From Rivularia sp034931125 (GTDB lineage: Bacteria > Cyanobacteriota > Cyanobacteriia > Cyanobacteriales > Nostocaceae): a DNA stretch of 64,000 bases. How positions within the stretch are numbered: position 1 is the stretch's first letter; each line of letters begins with the position of its first letter. Position numbers and translations under genes: made by a program. The notes under the pieces are model-generated. The model was given only the letters and a program-made list of their open reading frames with translations. It did not search any database and was not told the DNA's origin. The stretch spans positions 1 to 64,000 of the forward strand of contig NZ_JAYGHM010000033.1 in the NCBI RefSeq assembly GCF_034931125.1. Direction: 5' to 3'. Of the stretch, positions 53,101-60,617 are shown one piece after another.

Positions 53101-53160
53101 GGCGTTACAAAAAGCAGCACTATGAGAATCTAGTGCAATTAATATAGTTGGTTTTGGCAT
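50119..53160 (-). CDS. large coiled-coil membrane protein of a tubulin-like system
   Basis: A 1013-residue protein that I cannot name. Its N-terminal 350 residues look globular (TILIALDSHSAAF start; RIYLMLSIGNPEVRGIVFEL; LLLLPGLFSQVTTADY). A long charged coiled coil (about 430-560), two hydrophobic helices (about 563-590 and 600-622), a second coiled coil (about 640-720) and a soluble C-terminus follow. It is the third gene after the VWA and tubulin-like genes, 26 bases behind the latter. The beginning resembles the receptor-like partner proteins that accompany tubulin-like GTPases; it probably tethers the system to a membrane. Confidence 0.6.
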   Translation of the reverse strand: MPKPTILIALDSHSAAFCNAIKTQLQELNTVQSRLIQIYTLVGENQAFSFNSELDKFADWSFELESDGKQKFVSQINAQFNQTINTLQTELIDLIKTATQSESAIALKRQGVEISSTHRIYLMLSIGNPEVRGIVFELVRLIRWLFNKYFTDVPYSLEGLLLLPGLFSQVTTADYSEAYTLLRELDYKMSSGVAKTVTPNLPPFHNCWLCDERIGGLKDNLTSYADAFAGFLTLEAETNGLLIGTQKVRGKLPAYSAFGYGELFFPSEIIINRLSASLAADILDRQFLPQAKSTLEVNRKWLLDTKEFILNEDFSNAFLELERDNGKPVWQDFNPRINLQAGMAREYGMELQRAYKQFEKKELLSYKRTLENSCQQVQLALNTYLDRRINYYADATPTGLHEAVTLLNLLTYLYIELQAESINEQPQNLITELHAAEAFIDSQLEIKINRETTQKLLNQVYYLRLQRQQIQDNLAQGESEELRQEIKTIQEQLKTVIDEYHQALNSEIEQTRQIRFVAITQAREEAQKAIDANIKHLNSAENHLETATDKRNEIIEEENLFRKQYLIIFPGIVAVGIISILIVIGIFNQSILWLLLRNFWSNLAPYLLGTAVNVLIYLGIVLLKYNSKIRHRLIKVQKQIKQLESSLKANAVELRRSYNEQLKLEYDLYVQKLRVEALNHLIKTVKQKAVNLRQSLAEISGIYHKLVQEREQSTTKFSENRLAVLTDTDVDIYYQNFLAKFPTDKFTTLIVSRSKSWKISAEEFQNKLIPFARQQFEQLSNLSVAQVLKQTDLIAENTANIRLNQLYDSSNLLLRIQDIDANLNPTSQKETTLWVCAEDKEEMFETYSRFSRSLTPVVAEDKDRLCILTRSLGFPAYFLGQIEFYRDCYERTQNEPDEIPDLIPDEIGSNKQLKLAYQNLFLAIALGLVSQNTQEDYQFNGGLIGKDREEISQALVNEFSLEEIYEEIRQSIETFEHDLIYQKLQKLGTDIKDLTSYERKLLDNLLSDYNPLN

Positions 53161-53186
53161 GATGACACTAAGGTAGATTATTCCCG

Positions 53187-55922
53187 CTAAATAATTACAT
53201 CTAAATCTTCCAGGTATGTTTCAATTTCTTGGATTTCCATCTCTACCTGTTCTTTGATTTGGGAATCCACCTTACCCCCGCTTAAAACCTTGTTTAAATA
53301 ACGGACATAATCTTCTAAACTCAATCTGGTCCTGTCTCGATCGCTATGGGTAATATCCTCAACTTTTTCGGCAATTTCCTTGATTAACGGTGAATTACCT
53401 TTGAAAGCTTTAAATGCGGCTTTGCGATCGCTACCTAAAAGCAATAGTCCGTTTTCTAGTTTTCGCGCTTGGTCTGTATATACAAAATATTGCCTTCTAT
53501 GATTGACGATTAATTTATACGGATCGGGTGCTAAGGCTAAAGCAAACCAGCGTAATGCTCCACCGTCATCTTCTGGAGGAATTAAATTAGGAAAACTTGT
53601 CCAATTCCGGTCTAGATGCTTAAACACTTTATTGGGATCTAAGTAAGCCAATTCCATTTCTTTCATACCGTTGAAAGCGAACAGAGGTACGCCTACTTCC
53701 ACCCGAAACAAGGTAACTTTATGATGTTCACCCGTAGGAACGAAAGAAGGATTTTCTCTTCCTTTGGGTAATCGACTCGAAAGCGGAGGACTACTAAAAA
53801 CTGTATTGCTGCTCTCAACTCCGTAGTAATAAAACTCATTAATGACGTGCTGCTGTTGAGTGGGAATTTCCGATTCTTCATATTGCCACAGCGGAACTGC
53901 GAGTTTACCCAACTGTTCTAAATCTGTTCCTGCATCTTCTGGATTGCTATTTGCCAAAACCTCTTCAACGCTCATGCTGGTGAGAGGACGATAAATCTCC
54001 ATTAAAAAGGCAATGATTTCGTTTCTGACATCTTCAACTTTTTTATCCGACCAGCTTGTCAAGGTTTGAGACTTTTCTCGATACCAACGGATAAAGTCTT
54101 CCCCGGTAAATGACGGACGTTTCGATTCCAGATTAGCCCGTTGAATTGTGTGAATAAAAGGGTTATCGTTGGGTGCTTGACCGTTTCGAGAACTGTAAAT
54201 CTGCTGGATATCGCGATCGACCTTATCTAAATTGCTATGAATCGAACGGCTCTTTTCCTGAATTTCTTCTACTTTCGTTCGCAATACACCATAGAGTTCA
54301 GCCGCTTTATCACAACGCTTCCAATGCAAATACATCTTCCACTTTTGGTCAACTCGTTCCTTGTATCTTTGACAAGCAGCTTGAATAGCTTTCTTATTTG
54401 GAAATAAACTTTCTGCGGCTTGTTTAATCTTTTCTTCTTGTGACTCTAATTTCAAAACATTAAAGCTAGACTCCGCTTCTTTGGACTTACGCTGGACGCT
54501 TTGCTGCAATTCATCGAGTTGTGAAGAAAGTTTGCTCAAAAATTTTAGAGCATAATTTATCCCATTGGGACGGTTAAGACCGCGTTCCCACCAAGTAGAT
54601 ATAGCAGCAGTTGCAGTCTGTTCTAAATTAGCAAAATTTAATCCAATTTCCCTAACGGTCTGTTGCTCAATTTTATCCAACTGGCGCTTATATAATTCTT
54701 GTATAGTCGTCAAAGCTGTACGCTCGAAGCGCATTTCCCCAATTCTAAATTCGGGTTTGATCTGTCCTCCACCTTTGCTTTCTGTCAAAGTATTCAGGAC
54801 ATTATTCACTTCTCCTAACTTGCATTCTTGCAAAAACCGCTCGATTTCGCTGTCAACATCCATTGCTGTAGATGCCATCAACTGATGCTTAAGCAATTTA
54901 CAAGCATCCTCTAGCATCATCCGTTCGTACTGGTGTACGGGTAAAGCCAAGGTAGCAAAACCAAAGCTACAGTAGTTAATATTACGTCCTCTAACTTTCT
55001 CTCCAGTCGCTAGATAAGCACGAATATTATCGGCAACGTTAGCAGCATCAAGTCCGATTTGAGAGCCGATTTGAATATATAAGCCATCTGCAACTAAATT
55101 CTGCAAATCGTCGGGACGGCTGACTACAGTACCTTTTTTATTAATACCATCAATTAAAAATACCGCATCAAAAGGAGGGCGATCGACTTTGAGCTTGGAA
55201 ATACCGTAATCAATTTCCAGGGCATTGGACGGTGATAAATTCCAAAAGTGTTCGATCTCTTTGAGAGCGCCATAGGCATTAGATTTTACCATATGAGTTT
55301 GAGCTAGGTTAGAAAACACTCTCGGTAAAACAAAGACTCCCGTAATATTGGAAAAACTATTAAGATATTGCCGTGCTAAAAATGCCGTATCTAAAAAAGT
55401 GCCGCTACCAGTTCCACCGGCTAAACTACCCACAATAAAAATTTCTACACCATCGCGATTGGAAACTTGAAAGTTATCGGAAAAGGCTTGTTTGCTAGTG
55501 CGGATTCCCCGGACTTTATTGACTGCTTGTCCGATCAGACTGCTGATATCCCCAACTTTGGCAAATAATGCTAACCTTCCGCGAGCGCGAATCTGTCCGG
55601 CACCGTTGATAATACCGTGTGAAGGAATTTGTTTGGGCCACCATTCATCAATGTGTTCGTTACGTCCTCCCACTAAACCGCTGGGATTAGCGACAGATAT
55701 AGCATAAAGTTCGTTGGGTTCTAGATAAACAGTATTACCATCGGGAGATTTTTCCCGTTCTTGGATATTTTCGGTGGTATCAATAGAAAGAAACTGAATA
55801 ATTTCCGGTACTGAACCATAAACATCGATGAATCTTTTTTTGAGCTTGAGTACAACTTCATAGCCCGTACCGCCTAATCCAATGACGACGGTAGGACGAA
55901 ATACAACTGTGGGACGTGACAT
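53187..55922 (-). CDS. tubulin/FtsZ-like GTPase (Tubulin_2-type)
   Basis: A 911-residue protein whose N-terminal 200 residues show the tubulin/FtsZ GTPase pattern: VVIGLGGTGYEVVLKLKKRF (residues 12-31, the nucleotide strand-loop) and IVGSLAGGTGSGTFLDTAF (the GGTGSG tubulin signature at about 169-174). The middle and C-terminus are long and helical with charged coiled-coil segments (about 440-620), unlike FtsZ. It is preceded by a VWA protein and followed by a large membrane protein. The family was proposed computationally to act in a VWA-linked membrane-remodelling system; polymerisation has not been shown for this branch to my knowledge. Confidence 0.75.
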   Translation of the reverse strand: MSRPTVVFRPTVVIGLGGTGYEVVLKLKKRFIDVYGSVPEIIQFLSIDTTENIQEREKSPDGNTVYLEPNELYAISVANPSGLVGGRNEHIDEWWPKQIPSHGIINGAGQIRARGRLALFAKVGDISSLIGQAVNKVRGIRTSKQAFSDNFQVSNRDGVEIFIVGSLAGGTGSGTFLDTAFLARQYLNSFSNITGVFVLPRVFSNLAQTHMVKSNAYGALKEIEHFWNLSPSNALEIDYGISKLKVDRPPFDAVFLIDGINKKGTVVSRPDDLQNLVADGLYIQIGSQIGLDAANVADNIRAYLATGEKVRGRNINYCSFGFATLALPVHQYERMMLEDACKLLKHQLMASTAMDVDSEIERFLQECKLGEVNNVLNTLTESKGGGQIKPEFRIGEMRFERTALTTIQELYKRQLDKIEQQTVREIGLNFANLEQTATAAISTWWERGLNRPNGINYALKFLSKLSSQLDELQQSVQRKSKEAESSFNVLKLESQEEKIKQAAESLFPNKKAIQAACQRYKERVDQKWKMYLHWKRCDKAAELYGVLRTKVEEIQEKSRSIHSNLDKVDRDIQQIYSSRNGQAPNDNPFIHTIQRANLESKRPSFTGEDFIRWYREKSQTLTSWSDKKVEDVRNEIIAFLMEIYRPLTSMSVEEVLANSNPEDAGTDLEQLGKLAVPLWQYEESEIPTQQQHVINEFYYYGVESSNTVFSSPPLSSRLPKGRENPSFVPTGEHHKVTLFRVEVGVPLFAFNGMKEMELAYLDPNKVFKHLDRNWTSFPNLIPPEDDGGALRWFALALAPDPYKLIVNHRRQYFVYTDQARKLENGLLLLGSDRKAAFKAFKGNSPLIKEIAEKVEDITHSDRDRTRLSLEDYVRYLNKVLSGGKVDSQIKEQVEMEIQEIETYLEDLDVII

Positions 55923-55942
55923 GAATTCTCCTTTGACATCAT

Positions 55943-57721
55943 TTAATTTATTCGTTGATGCTCAATCCAGTTAAATTGCAGCTTAACGTTACCAATTTCG
56001 ATTATGTCCTCATCGTAAATTTCATCTGTAGTTACCTCCTTGTCATTGATGCAAATATTACCTTTGCGACAACGTAACTCAATATTCTTTTTACCCGATT
56101 GCCTGACGGTAACTAACTCAGCATCAGAATTAGCTGCATCAATTGCGGGTATTAAATCACTTAAGTATACTTTGGTCTTATGCAGGTTCGCCAAACTAAT
56201 CTCTTCATCTACTGAGGATTGTGGCGGTGGTTCTAAGATTAGCAGCGCTCCTTCTAAATGTTTGCGGGTGCGGATATCTTGAAGCAATTCCAGAGGTGTT
56301 TGACGCTGAATGAAACAAATTACTATCAGGGCAATTAACAGTAATAATAGTATTAATAACGACCAAGTAATAATTTTTCGCCAGAGTGGGATTAAAATAT
56401 TTAGTTGAATAGAAGCAGCAATCGGACTTGCGATCGCATCCGGGACTAATTGCAAAGTGAAAGTGCGATCGCCTTCAGAACTATTGTCAGCAACCTGCAA
56501 CTGTACGGGAATTTTAGTTTCTCCAATTTGCAAAGATACGGGTGAGTCCGGTTGTACGAGGGAAATACCTTGAGAATTACCCTGTAGCTGCAATTTCGCG
56601 TTTCCAGAGATGTTGCTGCGAACTACTATTTGAGTCGCAGTTGTTTCCCCTACTTCCACGGAGCCAAGATCTATCAAGGTCGGTTGAAGCAGCAGTTTCG
56701 CTTTGATAGTTACGGGTAAGTCAACGGTGATGGGGGCGATCGCCTTATTTTCGCTTGCTAATACCAACCGCAACCCACTAACACCTCCTTGGACATCATC
56801 TGGAATTTGCAAACCCACGGGAATAGATGTTAGTTTATTCGCGGCTAAAACGATTCTGCTGTTGGGTGATAAGCGAATACCAGTTTTATTCGGGTCTTGT
56901 AATTGCAAACTTACCGTATTGTTAATATTACTAATGCCATTAATTTTGAATTCGGCAGTTCCTGGAGATACTGGCTGCAATTTTAAATCAGGTATACTGA
57001 TATCAATTTTGGGTTTTATTACTACTGGTCGGATATTTTGAGCCAGTCGATTTAACTCAACTCCTCCAGGGTCGCGCAATACCCGTCCTTTTCCGCACAG
57101 CGCTGGATTATTCGCGAAATCATTCAGCTGCTTTTCGTGTTCTTTTTGTCCGAGAGATACAAAAAATATATAGGGTTTGCATTGTTGCTCGCGCAAAAAT
57201 TGCGTATTACTGGGAATGGGAACCGGGTTCGGAATACCACTTACGTCTTCCACTCCATCTGTCAAAAATACGATGCTAACAGTACGACCGAGAGCATCAC
57301 TACGCTGATTTAATACGGCGGAATGTTGCAGCGCTTCTTGCACGGCTTTACCCGTATGAGTACGCAGACCATTCGCTTCTAGTGAGGTAATTATTTGCTT
57401 GAGTTCACCCCTGTCTAAATTGTTAGCAATAGGACTATTTTTTGTCTGTAAAGTTACATCTTTATCGAAACTGTAAATAGTGACTGTATCGCCTAATCTA
57501 GCAGTATTAACAAATTCAGTAATCGATTTTTTTACTTGATTAAATATATTTTTTGTTCCTCCAGCACCGCGCATAGAAGCAGAAGTATCTACTACCACAA
57601 TCCAGTCAATTCCTCCTTTGGAAGCATCTTGAGCAAATGCAGTAGATAAAGAAATCGGCGCTAAAGTTAAAATAAAAAGGCTTTGTATTGCTCTTAACCA
57701 ATGCTTGGAGAATCTAATCAT
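55943..57721 (-). CDS. secreted/membrane VWA-domain protein with C-terminal FHA-like domain
   Basis: A 592-residue protein with a signal peptide (cleavage near residue 30, STAFA|QDA), then a VWA domain (about 38-250) with the MIDAS motif VVVDTSASMRG at 43-52 and a second part IVFLTDGVEDVSG. A beta-sandwich-rich middle (about 260-440, several Gly/Val-rich strands) precedes a single membrane helix (about 446-472). The last 65 residues, LRCRKGNICINDKEVTTDEI and VKLQFNWIEHQRIN, look like an FHA-like beta fold on the cytoplasmic side. It is the first gene of the operon, followed after 20 bases by the tubulin-like gene. Confidence 0.75.
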   Translation of the reverse strand: MIRFSKHWLRAIQSLFILTLAPISLSTAFAQDASKGGIDWIVVVDTSASMRGAGGTKNIFNQVKKSITEFVNTARLGDTVTIYSFDKDVTLQTKNSPIANNLDRGELKQIITSLEANGLRTHTGKAVQEALQHSAVLNQRSDALGRTVSIVFLTDGVEDVSGIPNPVPIPSNTQFLREQQCKPYIFFVSLGQKEHEKQLNDFANNPALCGKGRVLRDPGGVELNRLAQNIRPVVIKPKIDISIPDLKLQPVSPGTAEFKINGISNINNTVSLQLQDPNKTGIRLSPNSRIVLAANKLTSIPVGLQIPDDVQGGVSGLRLVLASENKAIAPITVDLPVTIKAKLLLQPTLIDLGSVEVGETTATQIVVRSNISGNAKLQLQGNSQGISLVQPDSPVSLQIGETKIPVQLQVADNSSEGDRTFTLQLVPDAIASPIAASIQLNILIPLWRKIITWSLLILLLLLIALIVICFIQRQTPLELLQDIRTRKHLEGALLILEPPPQSSVDEEISLANLHKTKVYLSDLIPAIDAANSDAELVTVRQSGKKNIELRCRKGNICINDKEVTTDEIYDEDIIEIGNVKLQFNWIEHQRIN

Positions 57722-58270
57722 TGATAGATTTCTCCAAACAGATAAAATTTAACTTGATAAATTAGTATCATATGAGTAACCCTGAATTTATTACAGCTTA
57801 AAGATACTATCCCCATACAAAAACTGACACTGAACTCAAATTGATTCAGTGAGTCTTTAAATGCGATATCTCCAGCATAAAAATAAATTCTTATGCCAAA
57901 TGATTATAGATTTAATAAAGTATTTATTAAGCTATATGCTAACTAGAGAAATATTCAAAACTCAATAGTAAAATTACTTAAAATAAATTGTTTAAATCCG
58001 CGATAGCTTATGAATTAACTCATACATAAATTAGATATACTAGAAAAAATCGAGTTAAATTTTGATATATAAATGTTAAAACTAAACTTTTTTTCCTTTG
58101 ATCGACTAAATTTCATCACCGTATAATTACTGTTTAATTACTTGTTATCATTTAAAAGAATATTGACTGTACTATAGATATGTGTCTAACTAGTTTGGGT
58201 AGACAAGCTTTTTTTATGTAGCGATACCCGATCGGGACAGTGTATCGCTGAATAATTAAGATATCCTCAC
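57722..58270. other. intergenic, 549 bases, no gene seen
   Basis: Very AT-rich spacer, which also holds the promoter of the VWA-tubulin operon. Two short reading frames were judged to be chance. No RNA structure was recognised. Confidence 0.4.
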
Positions 58271-58663
58271 CTAACCTTCCGAAGACCTCCTCACCTTTAC
58301 CTTCTCTGCTAATAAAGTAAACAAAACAATCCCGCAAAAATCTGCCGCTAAATCAACTAGATCGAAACTACGAACAGGTGAAAACATTTGCAAACATTCT
58401 TCAATTACAACAAAAAAACTGATAACAGTTGGTGCTAAAGGAAGAGCAAAATTAATATAAAAAATATTTATCTTGCGCTTATTAAATGCTAAATGTCCTA
58501 AAAAAGCCGCAAATCCTATCAATAAAAAATGTAAAATTGTATCGTAATGAGGAAATTGTTTGATTTCAGTAGGAATAATCTGTAAATAAGCTGATATAGA
58601 TATTGATAAAATAAGTCCAATATAAAACCAAAAGGCAATCAGCCAAGAACGATTAGTTTTCAT
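58271..58663 (-). CDS. VanZ-like family membrane protein
   Basis: A 130-residue small membrane protein with four hydrophobic helices and the VanZ-like signatures FPHYDTILHFLLIGFAAF and EECLQMFSPVRSFDLVDLAA, both near membrane edges. VanZ was first seen in teicoplanin resistance clusters but the family is broad and mostly of unknown role. It ends with basic RRSSEG. Confidence 0.8.
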   Translation of the reverse strand: MKTNRSWLIAFWFYIGLILSISISAYLQIIPTEIKQFPHYDTILHFLLIGFAAFLGHLAFNKRKINIFYINFALPLAPTVISFFVVIEECLQMFSPVRSFDLVDLAADFCGIVLFTLLAEKVKVRRSSEG

Positions 58664-58758
58664 TGCAAGTTATTTATATTAAAAAAGCATTTGTTAGAAA
58701 CTTCAAGCATAACAAACGCAATTCCGTAAATACCGTTTACAAAAAGTGATAATAATAA

Positions 58759-59481
58759 CTAATTATCTACAGTATCGGGGTCAAGACCTAGTTCCCGCAA
58801 TTTAGCTTTTAACTGTTCGACTTCTGCTTCTGCTTGATCGGCACGTTGACGTTCTTGTTGTATTTGTTCCTCTGCTTGCTGTCTTGCTAAAACCTCTTGC
58901 TGCAAGGCTTCTGCTAATTCAACGGGTATGAGCAGCTTTTCGCCGTTATCTTCTCTGTAGAACCCAATTAATCGCCCTTCGATTTGCAAGCGCAATTGTA
59001 ACGGTTCGCTGCGGCTATCGGTAATAGATTCGTAGTTTTCCCCGCGCAATCGGTAGCCGCGTAGTTTTTCTTCTATCCATTCGCCTTTGGGATCAAATAG
59101 CCAGTATTCTTTAACACCTAATTGTTCGTAAAGCGTCTTCTTAAAAACTTGGTCTTTATCTTGGGTTCCACCGGAAGTCATTTCAAATATGACGCTGGGA
59201 ACTTCCCCTTCTTCCCACAGTTTATAGTTATCGCGTCCACCGGGAGCTACATCGAAAATTACCATCACATCCGGCGCAACCCGCAGTTTGGGGAAGCCTT
59301 GAGAGTAGTATAAAAATTGGTCGCCCAAAACCGTTGCTTGACGATTGCTCAGATATTGCTTAAGAACTTCGAGAGTAGTTAGTAAAGCATAAAGATGATC
59401 GAAAGTTTCCGCCACTGGTTCTCCATCAGCGCTGGGGTAGAAGATTTCGGTTTGGTTTTCGACAGGTAGAGTAGCTGTCAT
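58759..59481 (-). CDS. Uma2 family endonuclease-fold protein with coiled-coil tail
   Basis: A 240-residue member of the Uma2 family. The nuclease-fold core is VAPDVMVIFDVAPGGR and EVPSVIFEMTSGGTQDKDQV, with the expected Asp/Glu; YEQLGVKEYWLFDPKGEWIE follows. A C-terminal Gln/Glu-rich coiled coil (about 195-230, EALQQEVLARQQAEEQIQQE) is unusual compared with the shorter copy at 17371. It is not linked to a methylase. attttagatttt-like heptamer repeats occur just upstream (about 59490-59518). Confidence 0.85.
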   Translation of the reverse strand: MTATLPVENQTEIFYPSADGEPVAETFDHLYALLTTLEVLKQYLSNRQATVLGDQFLYYSQGFPKLRVAPDVMVIFDVAPGGRDNYKLWEEGEVPSVIFEMTSGGTQDKDQVFKKTLYEQLGVKEYWLFDPKGEWIEEKLRGYRLRGENYESITDSRSEPLQLRLQIEGRLIGFYREDNGEKLLIPVELAEALQQEVLARQQAEEQIQQERQRADQAEAEVEQLKAKLRELGLDPDTVDN

Positions 59482-59699
59482 AAAAATTTTGGATTTTAGA
59501 TTTTAGATTTTGGATTTAATCTGCGAATCAATTATGGAGCTTAAGTTTATTGTAGCTGGCGATTAAAAACCGCGCCCCAGTTGCTTCAACGCCCTTCCGC
59601 ACAAGGTGCAGGCTCGCTTACACAAGCAAAACTCGCCTCCGTGGATTGTATTCACTAAATATTTCTGTTCTAATCCAAAATCCGAAATCCAAAATCGAT

Positions 59700-59963
59700 T
59701 TACCCTGCTTGTAAATTAGCTTGTTCTTGTAGCCAAGAATCTACTGGTTGCCCATCTTTGCGCTTTAATTCAATTTCTATAACCATCACTTCTTTAGAAC
59801 CGGGAGGGGCAGGTTTTTTATGGAAGATAATGTCATAATCAGCAGGATTTTGATTGCGTTCTTTTAACCAATCCTGCACTTTTGTTGTTGCAAAAAACGA
59901 TTGTCCTTGCTCGAACATTGAAGTAATCTGCATTTGCAGGTTGTAAGGATTTAGTTTTCCCAT
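59700..59963 (-). CDS. conserved hypothetical small protein
   Basis: An 87-residue cytoplasmic protein with a two-part sequence: SMFEQGQSFFATTKVQDWLK (helical) and IIFHKKPAPPGSKEVMVIEI (beta strands). I do not recognise the family. It has a proline-rich turn and acidic end and could be a compact alpha/beta fold. It faces away from the ncRNA candidate, whose promoter lies just upstream of it on the other strand. Confidence 0.55.
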   Translation of the reverse strand: MGKLNPYNLQMQITSMFEQGQSFFATTKVQDWLKERNQNPADYDIIFHKKPAPPGSKEVMVIEIELKRKDGQPVDSWLQEQANLQAG

Positions 59964-60021
59964 TGTAAAGCCACCTTTGTAAAGAAATTTTTCTTTTGGC
60001 TATTGTCTTCAGTTACTGTTA

Positions 60022-60027
60022 TATAAT
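60022..60027 (+). promoter_or_regulatory. -10 box of the ncRNA candidate
   Basis: TATAAT, a perfect sigma-70-type -10 hexamer, lies about 7 bases before the expected 5' end of the RNA. Confidence 0.5.
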
Positions 60028-60033
60028 AGACAA

Positions 60034-60209
60034 TGTACGGCAGGGAGTGCCGGAATTAACGCTTGAGGAGCTAGTTGCAAGACTAGGATAACACGGATAC
60101 CGGAAAGATTCCGTGTGCCCAAGAAGCTAAGCCCTTGCGGTTTATGCACTTCAATATTTTATACGATCAACGAAAGGGGCAGGCATTTTGTCTGCCCTTT
60201 AACATTTTT
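60034..60209 (+). ncRNA. structured non-coding RNA candidate (HEARO/omega-RNA-like)
   Basis: A roughly 175-nt transcript candidate between a -10 box and an intrinsic terminator. It has hairpin CGGCA/TGCCG (60038-60052), hairpin CTAGT/ACTAG (60071-60086), hairpin ACACGGA/TCCGTGT (60091-60116) and terminator hairpin AAAGGGGCAG/CTGCCCTTT (60173-60200) followed by T-rich sequence. The size, the early short hairpin and the compact multi-stem arrangement recall HEARO RNAs (now understood as IscB omega RNAs), but that is my pattern memory and not a search. Alternative: an unrelated cyanobacterial sRNA. No IscB gene is adjacent. Confidence 0.45.
60173..60209 (+). terminator. intrinsic terminator of the ncRNA candidate
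   Basis: AAAGGGGCAG pairs with CTGCCCTTT (one bulged G) around GCATTTTGT and is followed by AACATTTTTG. Confidence 0.75.
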
Positions 60210-60617
60210 GTACGCATTTTTATCACCTAATTAATTTTAGATTAAGGCACAATTTTTATAACCAATTGTTTAAATTATTGGGTGCGACATTAAAGGCGAT
60301 TTCTTTAATGCGAGGATTAACTAATATCATCTTTTGATTAATTTAAAACAAAATAGCTTTTTAAATTAGTAAATTAATTTTTAGGTTAAGATTAAGTTAA
60401 ATTATTGAAATCAGCCCATAAATCGCTTCAAGCTTAGAAATAGAGCTTTAATCGTTGAATTTCGACCTTTATTGTTTAAGCTATAACTTAAAAAAATAAT
60501 TTTTATTTTATTTTAATCTTAGTGTAAACAAATTTGTAGATAGAGAATAACTTGCATAAAAGCTATCAAAGATAACCCAAAATAATGTAGAGCCGAATAA
60601 ATTGTTTTACCAAAACA

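Larger units (their letters stand above)
59964..60617. other. intergenic, 654 bases, containing an ncRNA candidate
   Basis: Contains the structured RNA candidate at 60034-60209 and otherwise AT-rich sequence. There is no protein frame of any size; in particular no IscB, TnpB or transposase gene follows the RNA within the window. Confidence 0.5.

Noticed and set aside
60034..60209. 6S RNA, tmRNA or SRP RNA
   Set aside because: There is no long rod-like stem with a central bubble (6S), no tRNA-like ends (tmRNA) and no GGAA-tetraloop SRP core in the right context.
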